64,000 nucleotides of DNA from Nocardioides marmoriginsengisoli (GCF_003725695.1 NZ_RJSE01000001.1:1-64000), one strand, 5' to 3'; positions 50,144 through 61,245 are shown, numbered from the stretch's first letter. The notes: generated by a model not told the origin, from the letters alone. Numbers and translations are program-made.

Positions 50144-51136
50144 ATGCCGACCACGCTGCGCGCCCTTGGTGCAGTGCTCGCGATCGCCGCGGTGCTGTCC
50201 GGATGCTCCGCCGGGCCGAAGTCGCCCGCCGACGATCCCGCGGCCGGCAAGTCCGGTATCGAGGTGCCGCTGACCACCGCGACCTGCTGGTCCGCCGCGA
50301 CCGCCGGCGCCGACCCGCAGGAGGTGCTCAGCCTCGCGAAGAAGTACGGCGTCAGCTACTTCGCGGCCGCGCACGCCCTCGCGGAGCGGCCCGCGTTCGA
50401 CCTCACCCAGGGCTGCGCCGGCAGCCACCAGGTCGAGGTCTACAAGGCCGTCGCGATGGACCAGGTCAAGCCGGTGGTCACCACCTACACCGCGCTGCTG
50501 CAGTCCGGCAGCAAGGCCTACGCCAAGCTCGCCGCGAACGTCGAGCAGGCCTGCATGAACAAGCCGTTGCTCGAGGCGGTCGTCCGGACCGGCCTGCCCG
50601 GCGCGGTGATGTCACCGGTCTTCGGTGACGGGGTCACCCTCGGCTGGGCGCCGCCGTCACCCGAACAGTGGGAGGCGGGTCAGCGGGTCTACGCCTGCAC
50701 GATGACGCAGAAGCCCGCCGGGACGCTGCGCTACGCGTCGGTCTTCCGGAAGTCGTTCCCGACGAGCCGGCGGACCTGCATCGACAACAAGGCGCTGGTG
50801 TACGTCGACTGCGCCCGGAAGCACAACCGCGAGCAGATCTCGACGATCGACGTGAGCGCGGCGGTGGCGGCGAAGAAGTTCCCGGGGAGGAAGGCGATCA
50901 AGCCCGGGCCCGACGGGGAGTACGTCGACGTGAGCCCCGCCCTGTACGCCGCGCTCGACCGAGCCTGTACGGCGTACCTGCGGGCGGTCTCGACGACCAA
51001 GAAGCTCACCGGCATCGCCGAGATCGACCCGGACAAGTGGCCGGCTCCCGACGGGACCTACCCGGTGGCGTGCGAGGCCGACACCGCCACCACGAAGAAC
51101 CCGATCACGACTCAGGGCTCCGTGTTCGACCGCTGA
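50144..51136 (+). CDS. Lipoprotein with septum-formation-type domain
   Basis: This 330-residue protein has a lipoprotein signal ending in LSGC, with Cys near residue 21. The mature part contains two repeats with Cys motifs (CWSAATAGADPQEV... CAGSHQVEVYKAV and CTMTQKPAGTLRYASV... CARKHNREQIST), similar to the Septum_form (DUF4190-like) domain of actinomycetes. GAGAGGAC lies 4 nt before ATG 50144. An earlier ATG at 50111 lies at the likely transcription start (TACGAT at 50106). A role in division or envelope is possible but not shown. Confidence 0.75.
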   Translation: MPTTLRALGAVLAIAAVLSGCSAGPKSPADDPAAGKSGIEVPLTTATCWSAATAGADPQEVLSLAKKYGVSYFAAAHALAERPAFDLTQGCAGSHQVEVYKAVAMDQVKPVVTTYTALLQSGSKAYAKLAANVEQACMNKPLLEAVVRTGLPGAVMSPVFGDGVTLGWAPPSPEQWEAGQRVYACTMTQKPAGTLRYASVFRKSFPTSRRTCIDNKALVYVDCARKHNREQISTIDVSAAVAAKKFPGRKAIKPGPDGEYVDVSPALYAALDRACTAYLRAVSTTKKLTGIAEIDPDKWPAPDGTYPVACEADTATTKNPITTQGSVFDR

Positions 51137-51148
51137 GCGCCGTACGGG

Positions 51149-53050
51149 TCAGCCCTTGGCGGCCGAGCGGGCGCGGGACGCGGCGCGGTTGCGCTCGCCG
51201 GCGTCCAGGATGACCTTGCGGATCCGCACCGTGTCCGGGGTGACCTCGACGCACTCGTCGTCGCGGCAGAACTCCAGGCACTGCTCGAGGCTGAGCTTCT
51301 TCGGCGGGATCAGCTTCTCGAAGTTGTCCGAGGTGGAGGAGCGGACGTTGGTCTGCTGCTTTTCCTTGGTGATGTTCACGTCCATGTCGTCGGCGCGCGA
51401 GTTCTCGCCGATGATCATGCCCTCGTAGACCTCGGTGGTCGGGTCGACGAACATGACGCCCCGCTCCTGCAGGTTCGTCATCGCGTACGCCGTCGCCGCA
51501 CCCGAGCGGTCCGCCACCAGCGAACCCTGCGAACGGGACTGGATCGGGCCGGCCCAGGGCTCGTAGCCCTCGGAGATGTGGTGGGCGATGCCGGTGCCGC
51601 GGGTCTGGGTGAGGAAGTCGGTCCGGAAGCCGATCAGGCCGCGCGAGGGGACCAGGAACTCCATCCGGACCCAGCCGGTGCCGTGGTTGGTCATCTGCTC
51701 CATCCGGCCCTTGCGGAGCGCGAGCAGCTGGGTGATCGCGCCGAGGTGCTCCTCGGGGGCGTCGATGGTCAGGCGCTCGGTCGGCTCGTGCAGCTTGCCG
51801 CCGATCTCCTTGGTGACCACCTGCGGCTTGCCGACGGTGAGCTCGAAGCCCTCGCGGCGCATCTGCTCGACCAGGATGGCCAGCGCGAGCTCGCCGCGGC
51901 CCTGGACCTCCCAGGCGTCCGGACGCTCGGTCGGGAGGATCCGCAGCGAGACGTTGCCGATCAGCTCGCTGTCGAGGCGGTCCTTGACCAGCCGGGCGGT
52001 GACCTTGGTGTTCTTGGTCGGGCCCTTGCCGGCCAGCGGCGAGGTGTTGGTGCCGATGGTCATCGAGATGGCCGGCTCGTCGACGTGGATGAGCGGTAGC
52101 GCGACCGGGTTCTCCGGGTCGGCCAGGGTCTCGCCGATGGTGATGTCCGGGATGCCGGCGATGGCGACGATGTCGCCCGGGCCGGCGCTCTCGCCCGGCT
52201 TGCGCTCGAGGCCCTCGGTGACCAGCAGCTCGGTGATCTTGACCGTCTTGGAGGTCCCGTCGCGCTTCATCCAGGCGACGTTCTGGCCCTTCTTCAGGTT
52301 GCCCTCGTGGATGCGCAGCAGGGCGAGGCGACCGAGGAACGGGCTGGAGTCGAGGTTGGTGACGTGGGCCTGGAGGGGAGCGCCCTCGGTGTAGGTCGGG
52401 GCCGGGATGGTGTCCAGGATCGTCTGGAACAGCGGCTCGAGGCTGTCGCCGTCGGGCATGGTCGCGTTCTCCGGGGCGGTGAGCGAGGCGATGCCCGCAC
52501 GGCCCGAGGCGTAGACGACCGGGAAGTCCAGGGCGTCCTGGCTGTGCGACTCGTCGAGCAGGTCCATGAACAGCTCGTAGGTCTCGTCGACGACCTCGGC
52601 GATCCGGGCGTCACCGCGGTCGGTCTTGTTGACGACCAGGATCACCGGCATGTCGGCGTTCAGCGCCTTGCGCAGGACGAAGCGGGTCTGCGGCAGCGGG
52701 CCCTCCGACGCGTCGACCAGCAGCACGATGCCGTCGACCATCGAGAGACCGCGCTCCACCTCGCCGCCGAAGTCGGCGTGACCGGGGGTGTCGATGATGT
52801 TGATCGTCATCGGCTTGCCCTCGGCGGCCGGGCCGGCGTAGTGCACCGCGGTGTTCTTCGCGAGGATGGTGATGCCCTTCTCGCGCTCCAGCTCGCCGGA
52901 GTCCATCGCCCGCTCCGAGACGCCCTCGGCCTGGTGCTCGGTGAACGCCCCCGCCTGGAGGAGCATGGCGTCGACCAGGGTGGTCTTGCCGTGGTCGACG
53001 TGTGCGACGATCGCGACGTTGCGCAGGTCGGTGCGGGTGCTGGTAGCCAT
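51149..53050 (-). CDS. typA: Translational GTPase TypA/BipA
   Basis: This 633-residue ribosome-binding GTPase has the N-terminal G domain ([28 protein letters not shown]), two beta-barrel domains and the C-terminal BipA-specific region with [23 protein letters not shown] sequence. It takes part in ribosome assembly and stress responses. I start at ATG 53050; a longer frame upstream has no similarity. It is divergent from the tyrosine phosphatase gene. Confidence 0.96.
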   Translation of the reverse strand: MATSTRTDLRNVAIVAHVDHGKTTLVDAMLLQAGAFTEHQAEGVSERAMDSGELEREKGITILAKNTAVHYAGPAAEGKPMTINIIDTPGHADFGGEVERGLSMVDGIVLLVDASEGPLPQTRFVLRKALNADMPVILVVNKTDRGDARIAEVVDETYELFMDLLDESHSQDALDFPVVYASGRAGIASLTAPENATMPDGDSLEPLFQTILDTIPAPTYTEGAPLQAHVTNLDSSPFLGRLALLRIHEGNLKKGQNVAWMKRDGTSKTVKITELLVTEGLERKPGESAGPGDIVAIAGIPDITIGETLADPENPVALPLIHVDEPAISMTIGTNTSPLAGKGPTKNTKVTARLVKDRLDSELIGNVSLRILPTERPDAWEVQGRGELALAILVEQMRREGFELTVGKPQVVTKEIGGKLHEPTERLTIDAPEEHLGAITQLLALRKGRMEQMTNHGTGWVRMEFLVPSRGLIGFRTDFLTQTRGTGIAHHISEGYEPWAGPIQSRSQGSLVADRSGAATAYAMTNLQERGVMFVDPTTEVYEGMIIGENSRADDMDVNITKEKQQTNVRSSTSDNFEKLIPPKKLSLEQCLEFCRDDECVEVTPDTVRIRKVILDAGERNRAASRARSAAKG

Positions 53051-53144
53051 GAGCTGGTGATGCCTTCCATCGTGCTTCGGGGCAGGGTGAGACTGGTCTC
53101 GTACGAGGCGGTGCGTGCGCCGAATGGCGACCCCGAAGTCTATC

Positions 53145-53705
53145 GTGAGTCTCGTGCCCGCTTCGCCACCGCCAATTGGCCAGCCCCCGTTCTCGGTGCT
53201 GTTCGTGTGCATCGGCAACGTGTGCCGCTCGCCGGTGGGGGAGCGGCTGCTCGCCTCGAAGCTCCCGGCCGACCGGTTCGCCGTCTCCAGCGCCGGGGTC
53301 GGCGCGATGGTCGGCTACGCGATGAGCCGGTACGCCGCCGCGGAGCTGACCGGCTTCGGGGGTGACCCGACCGGGTTCGCCGCGCGCCAGCTGACGCCGG
53401 CGATGACCGAGGGGGCCGACCTGCTGCTGACCGCCACCCGGGACCTGCGCTCCCAGGTGCTGGCCGAGTCGCCCGGTGCGCTGCGCCGTACCTTCACGGT
53501 GCTCGAGTTCGCGCACTTGGTCGAGCTGGCCGAGGGGTCCACCCCGGGTGCGGTGGTCACCTGGGCCGGCGCGCACCGCTCGGCCGCTGCCGGCGTCGAG
53601 CAGGACGTGCCCGACCCGTTCCGCCGCGGCCCCGAGGCGCACGCCGCAGCCGCGCACGCGATCCACGGCGCTGTCGAGCGGATCGCCAAGGGGCTGAACA
53701 AGTGA
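53145..53705 (+). CDS. Low-molecular-weight protein-tyrosine phosphatase
   Basis: This protein of about 186 residues has the CX5R signature CIGNVCRSP near the N-terminus (residues 21-29) and the late DPFRRG that supplies the catalytic Asp. It should dephosphorylate phosphotyrosine, perhaps on the Wzz/tyrosine kinase at 33.6 kb, although they are not adjacent. The start is uncertain: GTG 53145 has GAAG at 6-nt spacing; GTG 53115 and ATG 53124 are alternatives. Confidence 0.82.
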   Translation: MSLVPASPPPIGQPPFSVLFVCIGNVCRSPVGERLLASKLPADRFAVSSAGVGAMVGYAMSRYAAAELTGFGGDPTGFAARQLTPAMTEGADLLLTATRDLRSQVLAESPGALRRTFTVLEFAHLVELAEGSTPGAVVTWAGAHRSAAAGVEQDVPDPFRRGPEAHAAAAHAIHGAVERIAKGLNK

Positions 53706-53745
53706 GCGCCGCCCGGTCCTGGTCGCGCGCCCGGAGGCTCGCGCC

Positions 53746-54573
53746 GTGATCCGGGCGGTCGGTCTCGCGCTGGCCCTCGTCGCCGGCGGCGTGCTGCTGC
53801 TCCCGACGGCCCTCTCCGAGCGTGCGCCCGCGGAGGCCCGGGACGTCGCCCGGGTCGTCGAACGCACCGCCGCGCGGGACGCTGCTCCCGCGAGAGCCGC
53901 CGCGAAGCCGCTCTCCGGGATCACCATCGCCCTCGACCCGGGCCACCAGCTCGGCAACCACAACTTCCCGTCCCGGATCAACCGTCAGGTCCAGGCCGGC
54001 GGCTTCACCAAGCCGTGCAACACCACCGGCACCGCGACCAACAGCGGCTACCCCGAGGCGACCTTGAACTTCGCGATCGCGACGAAGGTCAAGGCGCGGC
54101 TGGAAGCACTCGGAGCCACGGTGCGGATGACCCGGACCCGGAACAGCCAGTCGCTCTGGGGGCCGTGCGTGGACCAGCGCGGCCGGTTCGGGGCGAAGGT
54201 CGGCGCCGACCTGATGGTCAGCCTGCACGCCGACGGCGCCCGCGCCGGTGGTCGCGGCTTCCACGTGATCGCTACGAAGTCGCGGAAGCCCTGGACCGCC
54301 GACATCGCCCGGCCGTCGCTCCGGCTCGCGAAGGCGCTGCGAGCCGGGCTGGACGGAGCCCGCCTGCCGAGGTCGAACTACCTGGCCGGCGGGACGGCGC
54401 TGACGATCCGCTCCGACCTCGGCACCCTGAACCTCTCCGACGTCCCGGTCGCGATGATCGAGATCGGCAACATGCGCAACGCCTCGGACGCGCGGCGGAT
54501 GAAGTCCGTCAAGGGTCGATCGACGTACGCCGCGGCCGTCGTCTCCGGGATCCGTCGCTACCTGTCCCGGTGA
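53746..54573 (+). CDS. N-acetylmuramoyl-L-alanine amidase (Amidase_3)
   Basis: This 275-residue secreted or membrane-anchored enzyme cleaves the bond between MurNAc and L-Ala in peptidoglycan. A hydrophobic N-terminus (about residues 4-20) is followed by the catalytic domain with zinc ligands in ALDPGHQ (His), GYPEATLNFA (Glu) and SLHADGA (His), and the general base Glu in IEIGNMRN. The GTG start at 53746 follows the phosphatase gene by 40 nt, probably in one transcript. Confidence 0.93.
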   Translation: MIRAVGLALALVAGGVLLLPTALSERAPAEARDVARVVERTAARDAAPARAAAKPLSGITIALDPGHQLGNHNFPSRINRQVQAGGFTKPCNTTGTATNSGYPEATLNFAIATKVKARLEALGATVRMTRTRNSQSLWGPCVDQRGRFGAKVGADLMVSLHADGARAGGRGFHVIATKSRKPWTADIARPSLRLAKALRAGLDGARLPRSNYLAGGTALTIRSDLGTLNLSDVPVAMIEIGNMRNASDARRMKSVKGRSTYAAAVVSGIRRYLSR

Positions 54574-54593
54574 GCCAGTCCCGCACGTTGAGT

Positions 54594-54621
54594 AGGCCCG
54601 ATCTGCTGCCTGAGTGGGCCT
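54594..54621. repeat. Inverted repeat in the amidase/SDR convergent gap
   Basis: AGGCCC (54594-54599) pairs with GGGCCT (54616-54621) across 16 nt. The 114-nt gap between the convergent genes also contains GTTGAGTAGG, and resembles other intergenic elements of the window. It may function as a terminator. Confidence 0.35.
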
Positions 54622-54687
54622 CTTCGGTCGCCGGGTGTCGACGGCTCGGGTCCACTCGACGGTTTCTAGGGCCCCTTCAACGTCGGT

Positions 54688-55491
54688 TCAGGGGGTGAAG
54701 ATGGGGCCGCGGTGCAGCTGGTGCTGGGCCGCCTGGGCGACCGGGCGGAGCACCAGCTCGTCGACGTTCATGTGCCGCGGCAGGCTCGCCACCCAGCGGA
54801 TCGCCTCGGCGATGTCGTCCGCGACCAGCGGGGAGTCGACGTCGGCGTAGACCGCGTCCGCCTGGGCCTGGTCACCGAAGCGCACCACCGAGAACTCCGG
54901 GGTGTGCACCATCCCGGGGACGATCTCGGTGACCCGGATCGGCTCGCCGTTGAGCTCCCTCCGCAGGGTCTGGCTGACCGCGTGCAGGCCGTGCTTGGCC
55001 GCCGTGTAGCCGCCGCCGCCCGGATAGGTCACCTGCCCGGCGGTGGAGCCGAGGTTGACGATCAGACCGGTGCCGGTGGCCCGCAGGGCCGGGAGCAGCG
55101 CCTGGGTGACCCGGACGACACCGAGCACGTTGACGTCGTACATCCGCTGCCAGTCGCCGAGGTCCGCGCCGCTGACCTGGTCCGCGCCGTACGCCCCGCC
55201 GGCGTTGTTGACCAGGACGTCGATCCGGTCGCCGACCGCGGCGGCGAGCGCCTGGACGGACTCGTCGGAGGTGACGTCGCAGGTCACCGCGACCCCGCCG
55301 ATCTCGGCGGCGAGCGCCTCGATCCGGTCGGTACGCCGGGCGGCGCAGACGACCCGGAAACCGTCGCCGGCGAGCGCCCGGGCGGTGGCCGCGCCGATGC
55401 CGCTGCTCGCGCCGGTGACGACGGCGGTCCTGGTCGCGGCGCTCTGGGTGCTCAAGGTCGTCTCCTGCTGCTCGGGGGCATCGGCCGTCAT
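54688..55491 (-). CDS. SDR-family NAD(P)-dependent oxidoreductase
   Basis: This 267-residue classical short-chain dehydrogenase has a Gly-rich motif TGASSGIGAATARAL near residue 26, NNAG near residue 94, and the Ser/Tyr/Lys triad in NLGSTAGQV and GYTAAKHGL. A homologous SDR gene (Rv0484c) occupies the same position beside mshA in M. tuberculosis. The substrate is not known. It is divergent from mshA. Confidence 0.9.
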   Translation of the reverse strand: MTADAPEQQETTLSTQSAATRTAVVTGASSGIGAATARALAGDGFRVVCAARRTDRIEALAAEIGGVAVTCDVTSDESVQALAAAVGDRIDVLVNNAGGAYGADQVSGADLGDWQRMYDVNVLGVVRVTQALLPALRATGTGLIVNLGSTAGQVTYPGGGGYTAAKHGLHAVSQTLRRELNGEPIRVTEIVPGMVHTPEFSVVRFGDQAQADAVYADVDSPLVADDIAEAIRWVASLPRHMNVDELVLRPVAQAAQHQLHRGPIFTP

Positions 55492-55548
55492 CGTCGCACG
55501 GGGAATGGGGAAGAATGTCGGTTGGTTGTGCTACTGGAGGTGGTCTGA

Positions 55549-56868
55549 GTGGATCGCGTGGCGTACGACGGTGAGCCCCTGCTGGGGCATGTCGCCGTGG
55601 CCGAGGCGTCCCCGCTTCGCCGGCTCGCGATGATCAGCCTGCACACCTCCCCGCTCGACCAGCCCGGCACCGGTGACGCCGGCGGGATGAACGTCTACGT
55701 GACCGAGGTTGCCCAGCGGCTCGCCCAGCGCGGCATCGAGGTCGACATCTTCACCCGGGCGACGAACTCGCAGCTGCCGGCTCTGGTGCCGCTGTCCCCG
55801 GGGGTCAACGTCCGGCACATCGTGTCCGGCCCGTTCGAGGGCCTGGCCAAGGACGAGCTCCCCGGCCAGCTCTGCGTCTTCGCCCGCGAGGTGCTCCGCA
55901 CCGAGGCCCAGTTCGACGTCGGCCACTACGACGTGGTGCACAGCCACTACTGGCTCTCCGGGCAGGTCGGCGCGCTCGCCCGCGACCGCTGGGGGGTGCC
56001 GCTGGTGCACTCGATGCACACGATGGCCAAGGTGAAGAACGACCTGCTGGCCGAGGGTGACACCCCCGAGCCGCACGCGCGGGTGATCGGCGAGGAGCAG
56101 GTGGTCGCCGCGGCCGACATGCTGATCGCGAACACCGTCGACGAGGCCAAGGACCTGATCAACGCGTACGACGCCGACCCCGGCCGGGTCGAGGTGGTGC
56201 ACCCCGGCGTCGACCTGCACGCGTTCCGGCCGACCTCGCAGGCGGCTGCCCGGGCCCGCCTCGGACTGCGCCAGGACGCCGAGGTGCTCCTCTTCGTCGG
56301 CCGGATCCAGCCGCTCAAGGCACCCGACGTGCTGCTCCGCGCGGCCGCCGAGCTGCTGCGTACCGACCCCGCGCTGCGGGACCGCCTGGTCGTCGCCGTC
56401 GTCGGCGGTCCTTCGGGCTCCGGTCTCGAGCACCCGACCGCCCTGGCCGACCTGGCCGGCTCGCTCGGGATCGACGACGTGGTCCGGTTCGTCCCGCCGG
56501 TGCGCCGCGACGAGCTCGTCGACTGGTACGCCGCCGCGACGCTGGTCTGCGTGCCGTCGTACAACGAGAGCTTCGGACTGGTGGCCGTCGAGGCCCAGGC
56601 CGTCGGGACGCCGGTGGTCGCTGCTGCTGTCGGCGGCCTCACCACGGCGGTCGCCGACGGGCGGTCCGGCTTCCTGGTGGACGGTCACGACCCGGCCGAC
56701 TACGCCCGCGTGTTCGCCTCGATCATCGAGGCCCCCCAGCTGCGGGCGGCCCTCTCGGTCGGCGCGGTCGCCCAGGCCGCCGACTTCAGCTGGGACCGCA
56801 CCGCCGACGCGACCCTGGCGGTCTACCGCCGGGCGGTCGCGCTGATGGCCTCCGAGACCGTGCGATGA
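55549..56868 (+). CDS. mshA: D-inositol-3-phosphate glycosyltransferase MshA
   Basis: This 439-residue GT4 enzyme makes GlcNAc-Ins-P, the first committed step of mycothiol synthesis. The UDP-GlcNAc-binding motif [19 protein letters not shown] is near residue 33, and the C-terminal [21 protein letters not shown] supplies the GT4 Glu pair. The GTG start at 55549 follows TGGAGGTGG. It overlaps ybjN by four bases. The last step enzyme MshD is at 15.8 kb. Confidence 0.95.
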   Translation: MDRVAYDGEPLLGHVAVAEASPLRRLAMISLHTSPLDQPGTGDAGGMNVYVTEVAQRLAQRGIEVDIFTRATNSQLPALVPLSPGVNVRHIVSGPFEGLAKDELPGQLCVFAREVLRTEAQFDVGHYDVVHSHYWLSGQVGALARDRWGVPLVHSMHTMAKVKNDLLAEGDTPEPHARVIGEEQVVAAADMLIANTVDEAKDLINAYDADPGRVEVVHPGVDLHAFRPTSQAAARARLGLRQDAEVLLFVGRIQPLKAPDVLLRAAAELLRTDPALRDRLVVAVVGGPSGSGLEHPTALADLAGSLGIDDVVRFVPPVRRDELVDWYAAATLVCVPSYNESFGLVAVEAQAVGTPVVAAAVGGLTTAVADGRSGFLVDGHDPADYARVFASIIEAPQLRAALSVGAVAQAADFSWDRTADATLAVYRRAVALMASETVR

Positions 56869-57395
56869 CCGATCCGGGCGCGGTGCTCCGCCAGGTCCTG
56901 ACCGACGGCGAGCTCGACTGGCAGGAGCTGACCGAGGGCACCTTCGACGTGGTCCTGCCCGGGGAGCGGAAGCTCAAGACGCCGGTGCGGATCGAGGTCG
57001 GCCCGCACGCGCTCAGCGTGCACGCCTTCGTCTGCCGGAAGCCCGACGAGAACTTCGAGGGCGTCTACCGCTGGATGCTGGAGCGGAACATGAAGATGTT
57101 CGGCGTCGCGTTCGCGCTCGACGCGCTCGGCGACATCTTCCTGGACGCGCGACTGCCGCTCTCGGTGGTCACGCCCGAGGAGATCGACCGGCTGCTCGGC
57201 TCGGTGCTGACCTACGCCGACGAGTCGTTCAACGTCCTGCTCGAGCTCGGCTTCGCCTCCGCGATCCGCAAGGAGTGGTCGTGGCGGATCGCGAACGGGG
57301 AGTCGACTGCCAACCTGGACGCGTTCCGGGGGTGGCTCGAGGTCGAGCCCGCGGAGACGGGCACGCCGTCGCAGGAACCGTCGGCCCGCGACTGA
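56865..57395 (+). CDS. YbjN domain-containing protein
   Basis: This 176-residue protein carries a YbjN (type III secretion chaperone-like) domain with [16 protein letters not shown] and [16 protein letters not shown]. It follows mshA in mycobacteria too (Rv0487). It is coupled to mshA (ATGA overlap). Function unknown; a link to mycothiol or oxidative stress is only suggested by position. Confidence 0.9.
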   Translation: MTDPGAVLRQVLTDGELDWQELTEGTFDVVLPGERKLKTPVRIEVGPHALSVHAFVCRKPDENFEGVYRWMLERNMKMFGVAFALDALGDIFLDARLPLSVVTPEEIDRLLGSVLTYADESFNVLLELGFASAIRKEWSWRIANGESTANLDAFRGWLEVEPAETGTPSQEPSARD

Positions 57396-57460
57396 CGAGG
57401 TTGTCCGGATACCGCGGGAGGACGTCCGAAATCCGCGTGCGCCGGCCGCCGCTGCTCGCC

Positions 57461-57466
57461 TAGGTT
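57461..57466 (+). promoter_or_regulatory. Candidate -10 box, leaderless start of EamA gene
   Basis: TAGGTT is 6 nt upstream of GTG 57473. Confidence 0.45.
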
Positions 57467-57472
57467 CGTGAC

Positions 57473-58387
57473 GTGACCACGCTGCCGCGCGCCGACGAAC
57501 CCACCACCGCCCCGCCGACGTGGCAGCCGCCGGCGGCCATCGGGGTGACGCTGGTGCTCTGGGCTTCGGCGTTCGTGGCGATCCGGCACCTCGGCCACGA
57601 CGTCAGCCCGGGAGCGCTCTCGCTCGGCCGGTTGCTGATCGCCGCGCTGGCCCTGTCGGTGCTGCTGGTGCGGGCGCCCCGGCACCGGTTCACCCGCCAC
57701 GAGCTGCTGCTCCTGCTCGGCTGCGGGATCGCCTGGTTCGGGATCTACAACCTGGCGCTCAACGCCAGCGAGCAGCGGATCGATGCCGCGACCGCCGCGA
57801 TGGTGGTCCAGGTCGGCCCGATCCTGATCGCCTTCCTGGCCGCGCTCTTCCTGGGCGAGCGGCTGACCGGGTGGCTGCTGCTCGGGATGGCGATCGCCTT
57901 CGGCGGCGTGGTGATCATCGGCAGCGCGATGCGCGGCGACGGCGGGTCCGACCTGGACGGCGTCCTGCTCGCGCTGCTGGCCGCCGCCACGTACGCGATC
58001 GGCGTGGTCTGCCAGAAGGTGCTGCTGCGCCGGCTCTCCGGGCTCGAGGTCACCTGCTACGCCTGCTGGATCGGAGTCGTCGTCTGCCTGCCCTGGACCG
58101 GCGACTTCATCGACGTGGTCCGGCACGGGGACGCCGGCACCCTGCTCTGGATCGGCTACCTCGGTCTGTTCCCGACGGCCCTGGCGTTCAGCACCTGGGC
58201 CTTCGCGCTCCGCTACACCGATGCCGGCAAGCAGGCGCTGACCACGTTCCTGGTGCCGGCCATCGCGGCCGTGATGGCGTGGGTGCTGCTCGACGAGGTG
58301 CCGCCGGCGCTGGCCTTCGTCGGCGGGGTCGTCTGCGTCGTCGGCGTCCTGGTCACGCGCCGGAAGCCGCGTCCGGTTCAGGCCTGA
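57473..58387 (+). CDS. EamA-family (drug/metabolite) transporter
   Basis: This 304-residue membrane protein has ten predicted helices in two EamA repeats, the first around residues 20-150 and the second around 160-295, typical of DMT-family exporters. The direction and substrate cannot be inferred. The GTG start at 57473 is preceded by TAGGTT at 6-nt distance. It converges with the sirtuin gene, leaving 2 nt between the stop codons. Confidence 0.88.
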   Translation: MTTLPRADEPTTAPPTWQPPAAIGVTLVLWASAFVAIRHLGHDVSPGALSLGRLLIAALALSVLLVRAPRHRFTRHELLLLLGCGIAWFGIYNLALNASEQRIDAATAAMVVQVGPILIAFLAALFLGERLTGWLLLGMAIAFGGVVIIGSAMRGDGGSDLDGVLLALLAAATYAIGVVCQKVLLRRLSGLEVTCYACWIGVVVCLPWTGDFIDVVRHGDAGTLLWIGYLGLFPTALAFSTWAFALRYTDAGKQALTTFLVPAIAAVMAWVLLDEVPPALAFVGGVVCVVGVLVTRRKPRPVQA

Positions 58388-58389
58388 CG

Positions 58390-59190
58390 CTAGCCGGCCA
58401 GGACGTCCGCGCAGCCGGCGTCGAGCTTCAGGGTCGCCAGGTCGTCGCCGCGGGTCTCGCCGCGGTTGACGATGACGATCGGGATCCCGCGCTGGTACGC
58501 CTGCTTCACGAACCGGCGGCCGCTGAACACGTGCAGCGACGAGCCGAGCACGACCAGTGCCTCGGCGTCGGCGACCAGGGCGGTGCAAGCGTGCACCCGG
58601 GCCGGCGGGACGTTCTCGCCGAAGAAGACCACGTCCGGCTTCAGCGGGCCGCCGCAGCGCGCGCAGTCGGCGAGCACGAAGCTGGCGGTGGCGTCGAGCG
58701 CGACGTCCCCGTCGGGGAGGATCTCGAGGCCGTCTGCGGTGAAGTCCGGGTTCAGCGCGCCGAGCCGCTGCTGGAGGTCGGCCCGCGCGGTGACGTCCTC
58801 GCAGTCCAGGCAGATCACCCGGTCCAGCCGGCCGTGCAGGTCGACGACGTCGCGGCTGCCGGCGGTGGTGTGCAGGCCGTCGACGTTCTGGGTGATCAGC
58901 CCGCTCAGCCGGCCGGCGGACTCCAGGTCGGCCAGCGCGGTGTGGGTGAGGTTCGGGGCCGCGGCGCCCATCGTCGACCAGCCGAGGAAGGCCCGCGCCC
59001 AGTACCGCCGACGAGCCGGTACGCCGGACCGGAACTGCTGCCCGGTCATCGGTGCCCGGACGGGAGCGCCGGGGCCGCGGTAGTCCGGGATCCCGGAGTC
59101 GGTGGAGACGCCGGCTCCGGTGAGGACCAGCCAGCGGCGATCGCCGAGGACGTCGTCCAGCGCGGTCGGCGCCGAGGTGGAGAGGGTCAC
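58390..59190 (-). CDS. Sir2-family NAD-dependent protein deacylase
   Basis: This 266-residue sirtuin has the NAD-binding motif TGAGVSTDSGIPDYRG near residue 30, TQNVDGLH with the catalytic region, VDLHGRL, and a zinc site made by two Cys pairs (CLDC and CARCGG). It removes acetyl or other acyl groups from Lys using NAD+. GATACT lies 7 nt before the GTG on the minus strand, so the transcript may be leaderless. Confidence 0.94.
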   Translation of the reverse strand: MTLSTSAPTALDDVLGDRRWLVLTGAGVSTDSGIPDYRGPGAPVRAPMTGQQFRSGVPARRRYWARAFLGWSTMGAAAPNLTHTALADLESAGRLSGLITQNVDGLHTTAGSRDVVDLHGRLDRVICLDCEDVTARADLQQRLGALNPDFTADGLEILPDGDVALDATASFVLADCARCGGPLKPDVVFFGENVPPARVHACTALVADAEALVVLGSSLHVFSGRRFVKQAYQRGIPIVIVNRGETRGDDLATLKLDAGCADVLAG

Positions 59191-59225
59191 GCGGTCAAGT
59201 ATCGCCGGGGGAGCAACCCGATCCG

Positions 59226-59310
59226 AGGGACCGGGCTAGAGGTCCAACTTGTAGCCCCACCCCCGGCAGGGACCGGAGCTACAGGTCCAGCTTGTAGCCC
59301 AACCCGCGCA
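59226..59310 (-). repeat. Duplicated 3' tail of regX3 (two copies, 43-bp period)
   Basis: The 3' end of regX3 (59278-59305) is repeated downstream of its stop at 59235-59262, with 24 of 28 bases identical; flanking bases such as AGGGACCGG also repeat. On the minus strand the extra copy would read GWGYKLDL then stop, a decayed version of GLGYKLDL, but 43 bp is not a multiple of three so it is out of frame. Confidence 0.8.
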
Positions 59311-59952
59311 CCGTGGTCAGGTACTTCGGCTCGGCGGGGCTGGGCTCGATCTTCGCGCGCAGCCGCTTGACGTGCACGTCGAGCGTCTTGGTGTCGCCGA
59401 CGTAGTCCGAGCCCCAGACCCGGTCGATCAGCTGGCCGCGGGTCAGCACCCGGCCGGGGTTGCGCAGGAACATCTCCAGGAGCTCGAACTCCTTGAGCGG
59501 AAGGCGGACGTCCTCGCCCTCGATGGTGACGACGTGCCGCTCGGTGTCCATCCGGACCGGGCCGGCCTCCAGCGTCTGCGGCGCCAGGTCGGGCTCGGCA
59601 CCGCGGCGCAGCACCGCCCGGATCCGGGCGACGAGCTCGCGCGGCGAGTACGGCTTGGTGATGTAGTCGTCGGCGCCGAGCTCGAGCCCGACGACCTTGT
59701 CGACCTCGTCGTCCTTGGCGCTGACCATGATCACCGGGACGTTCGAGGTCTGCCGGATCTGCCGGCACACCTCGGTGCCGGGGATGCCGGGGAGCATCAG
59801 GTCGAGCAGCACGATGTCCGCGCCGGCCCGGTCGAACTCGGCCAGGGCCGTCGGCCCGTCGGCCGCGATCGCGACCTCGAAGCCCTCCTTGCGGAGCATG
59901 TAGGCGAGCGCGTCGCTGTAGCTCTCCTCGTCCTCGACGACGAGTACTCGGG

Positions 59953-59956
<4 letters not shown>
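59279..59956 (-). CDS. regX3: Response regulator RegX3
   Basis: This 225-residue OmpR-family regulator has a receiver domain with E8/D9, phosphoacceptor Asp52 (IVLLDLMLPG) and Lys in VSAKDDE, followed by a winged helix (LPLKEFELLEMFLRNPGRVLTR, KTLDVHVKRLRAKI, GLGYKLDL). With SenX3 it controls phosphate-starvation genes. Candidate sites are the GTTCACC repeats upstream of pstS, ppk and phoU. It is coupled to senX3 by an ATGA overlap. A duplicated 3' tail lies just after its stop. Confidence 0.95.
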
Positions 59957-61122
<1,166 letters not shown>

Positions 61123-61184
61123 ACAGCCGATCGTACGCAGGGTTTCACCCAGTGTTTGGCCGTGCGCTGTGGCTTTCAGGGACT

Positions 61185-61223
61185 GTTCGCCCCCCGTTCA
61201 CACATCGTCTCCCGTTGTTCACC
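61185..61223 (+). promoter_or_regulatory. PHO box between senX3 and phoU
   Basis: Four tandem half-sites begin at 61185 (GTTCGCC), 61196 (GTTCACA), 61207 (GTCTCCC) and 61217 (GTTCACC), with spacings of 11, 11 and 10 bp. The last ends 9 nt before the TAGGCT -10 element of phoU. It may serve phoU and the divergent senX3-regX3 operon. Confidence 0.75.
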
Positions 61224-61232
61224 AACCCGCTT

Positions 61233-61238
61233 TAGGCT
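61233..61238 (+). promoter_or_regulatory. Candidate -10 box, leaderless start of phoU
   Basis: TAGGCT is 7 nt before the phoU ATG. No ribosome binding site is present, so phoU mRNA is probably leaderless. Confidence 0.6.
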
Positions 61239-61245
61239 CTGATTC

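Noticed and set aside
59235-59262. Duplicated regX3 tail as a separate small gene
   Set aside because: The copy has no start codon or ribosome binding site of its own, and the period of 43 bp puts it out of frame with regX3.
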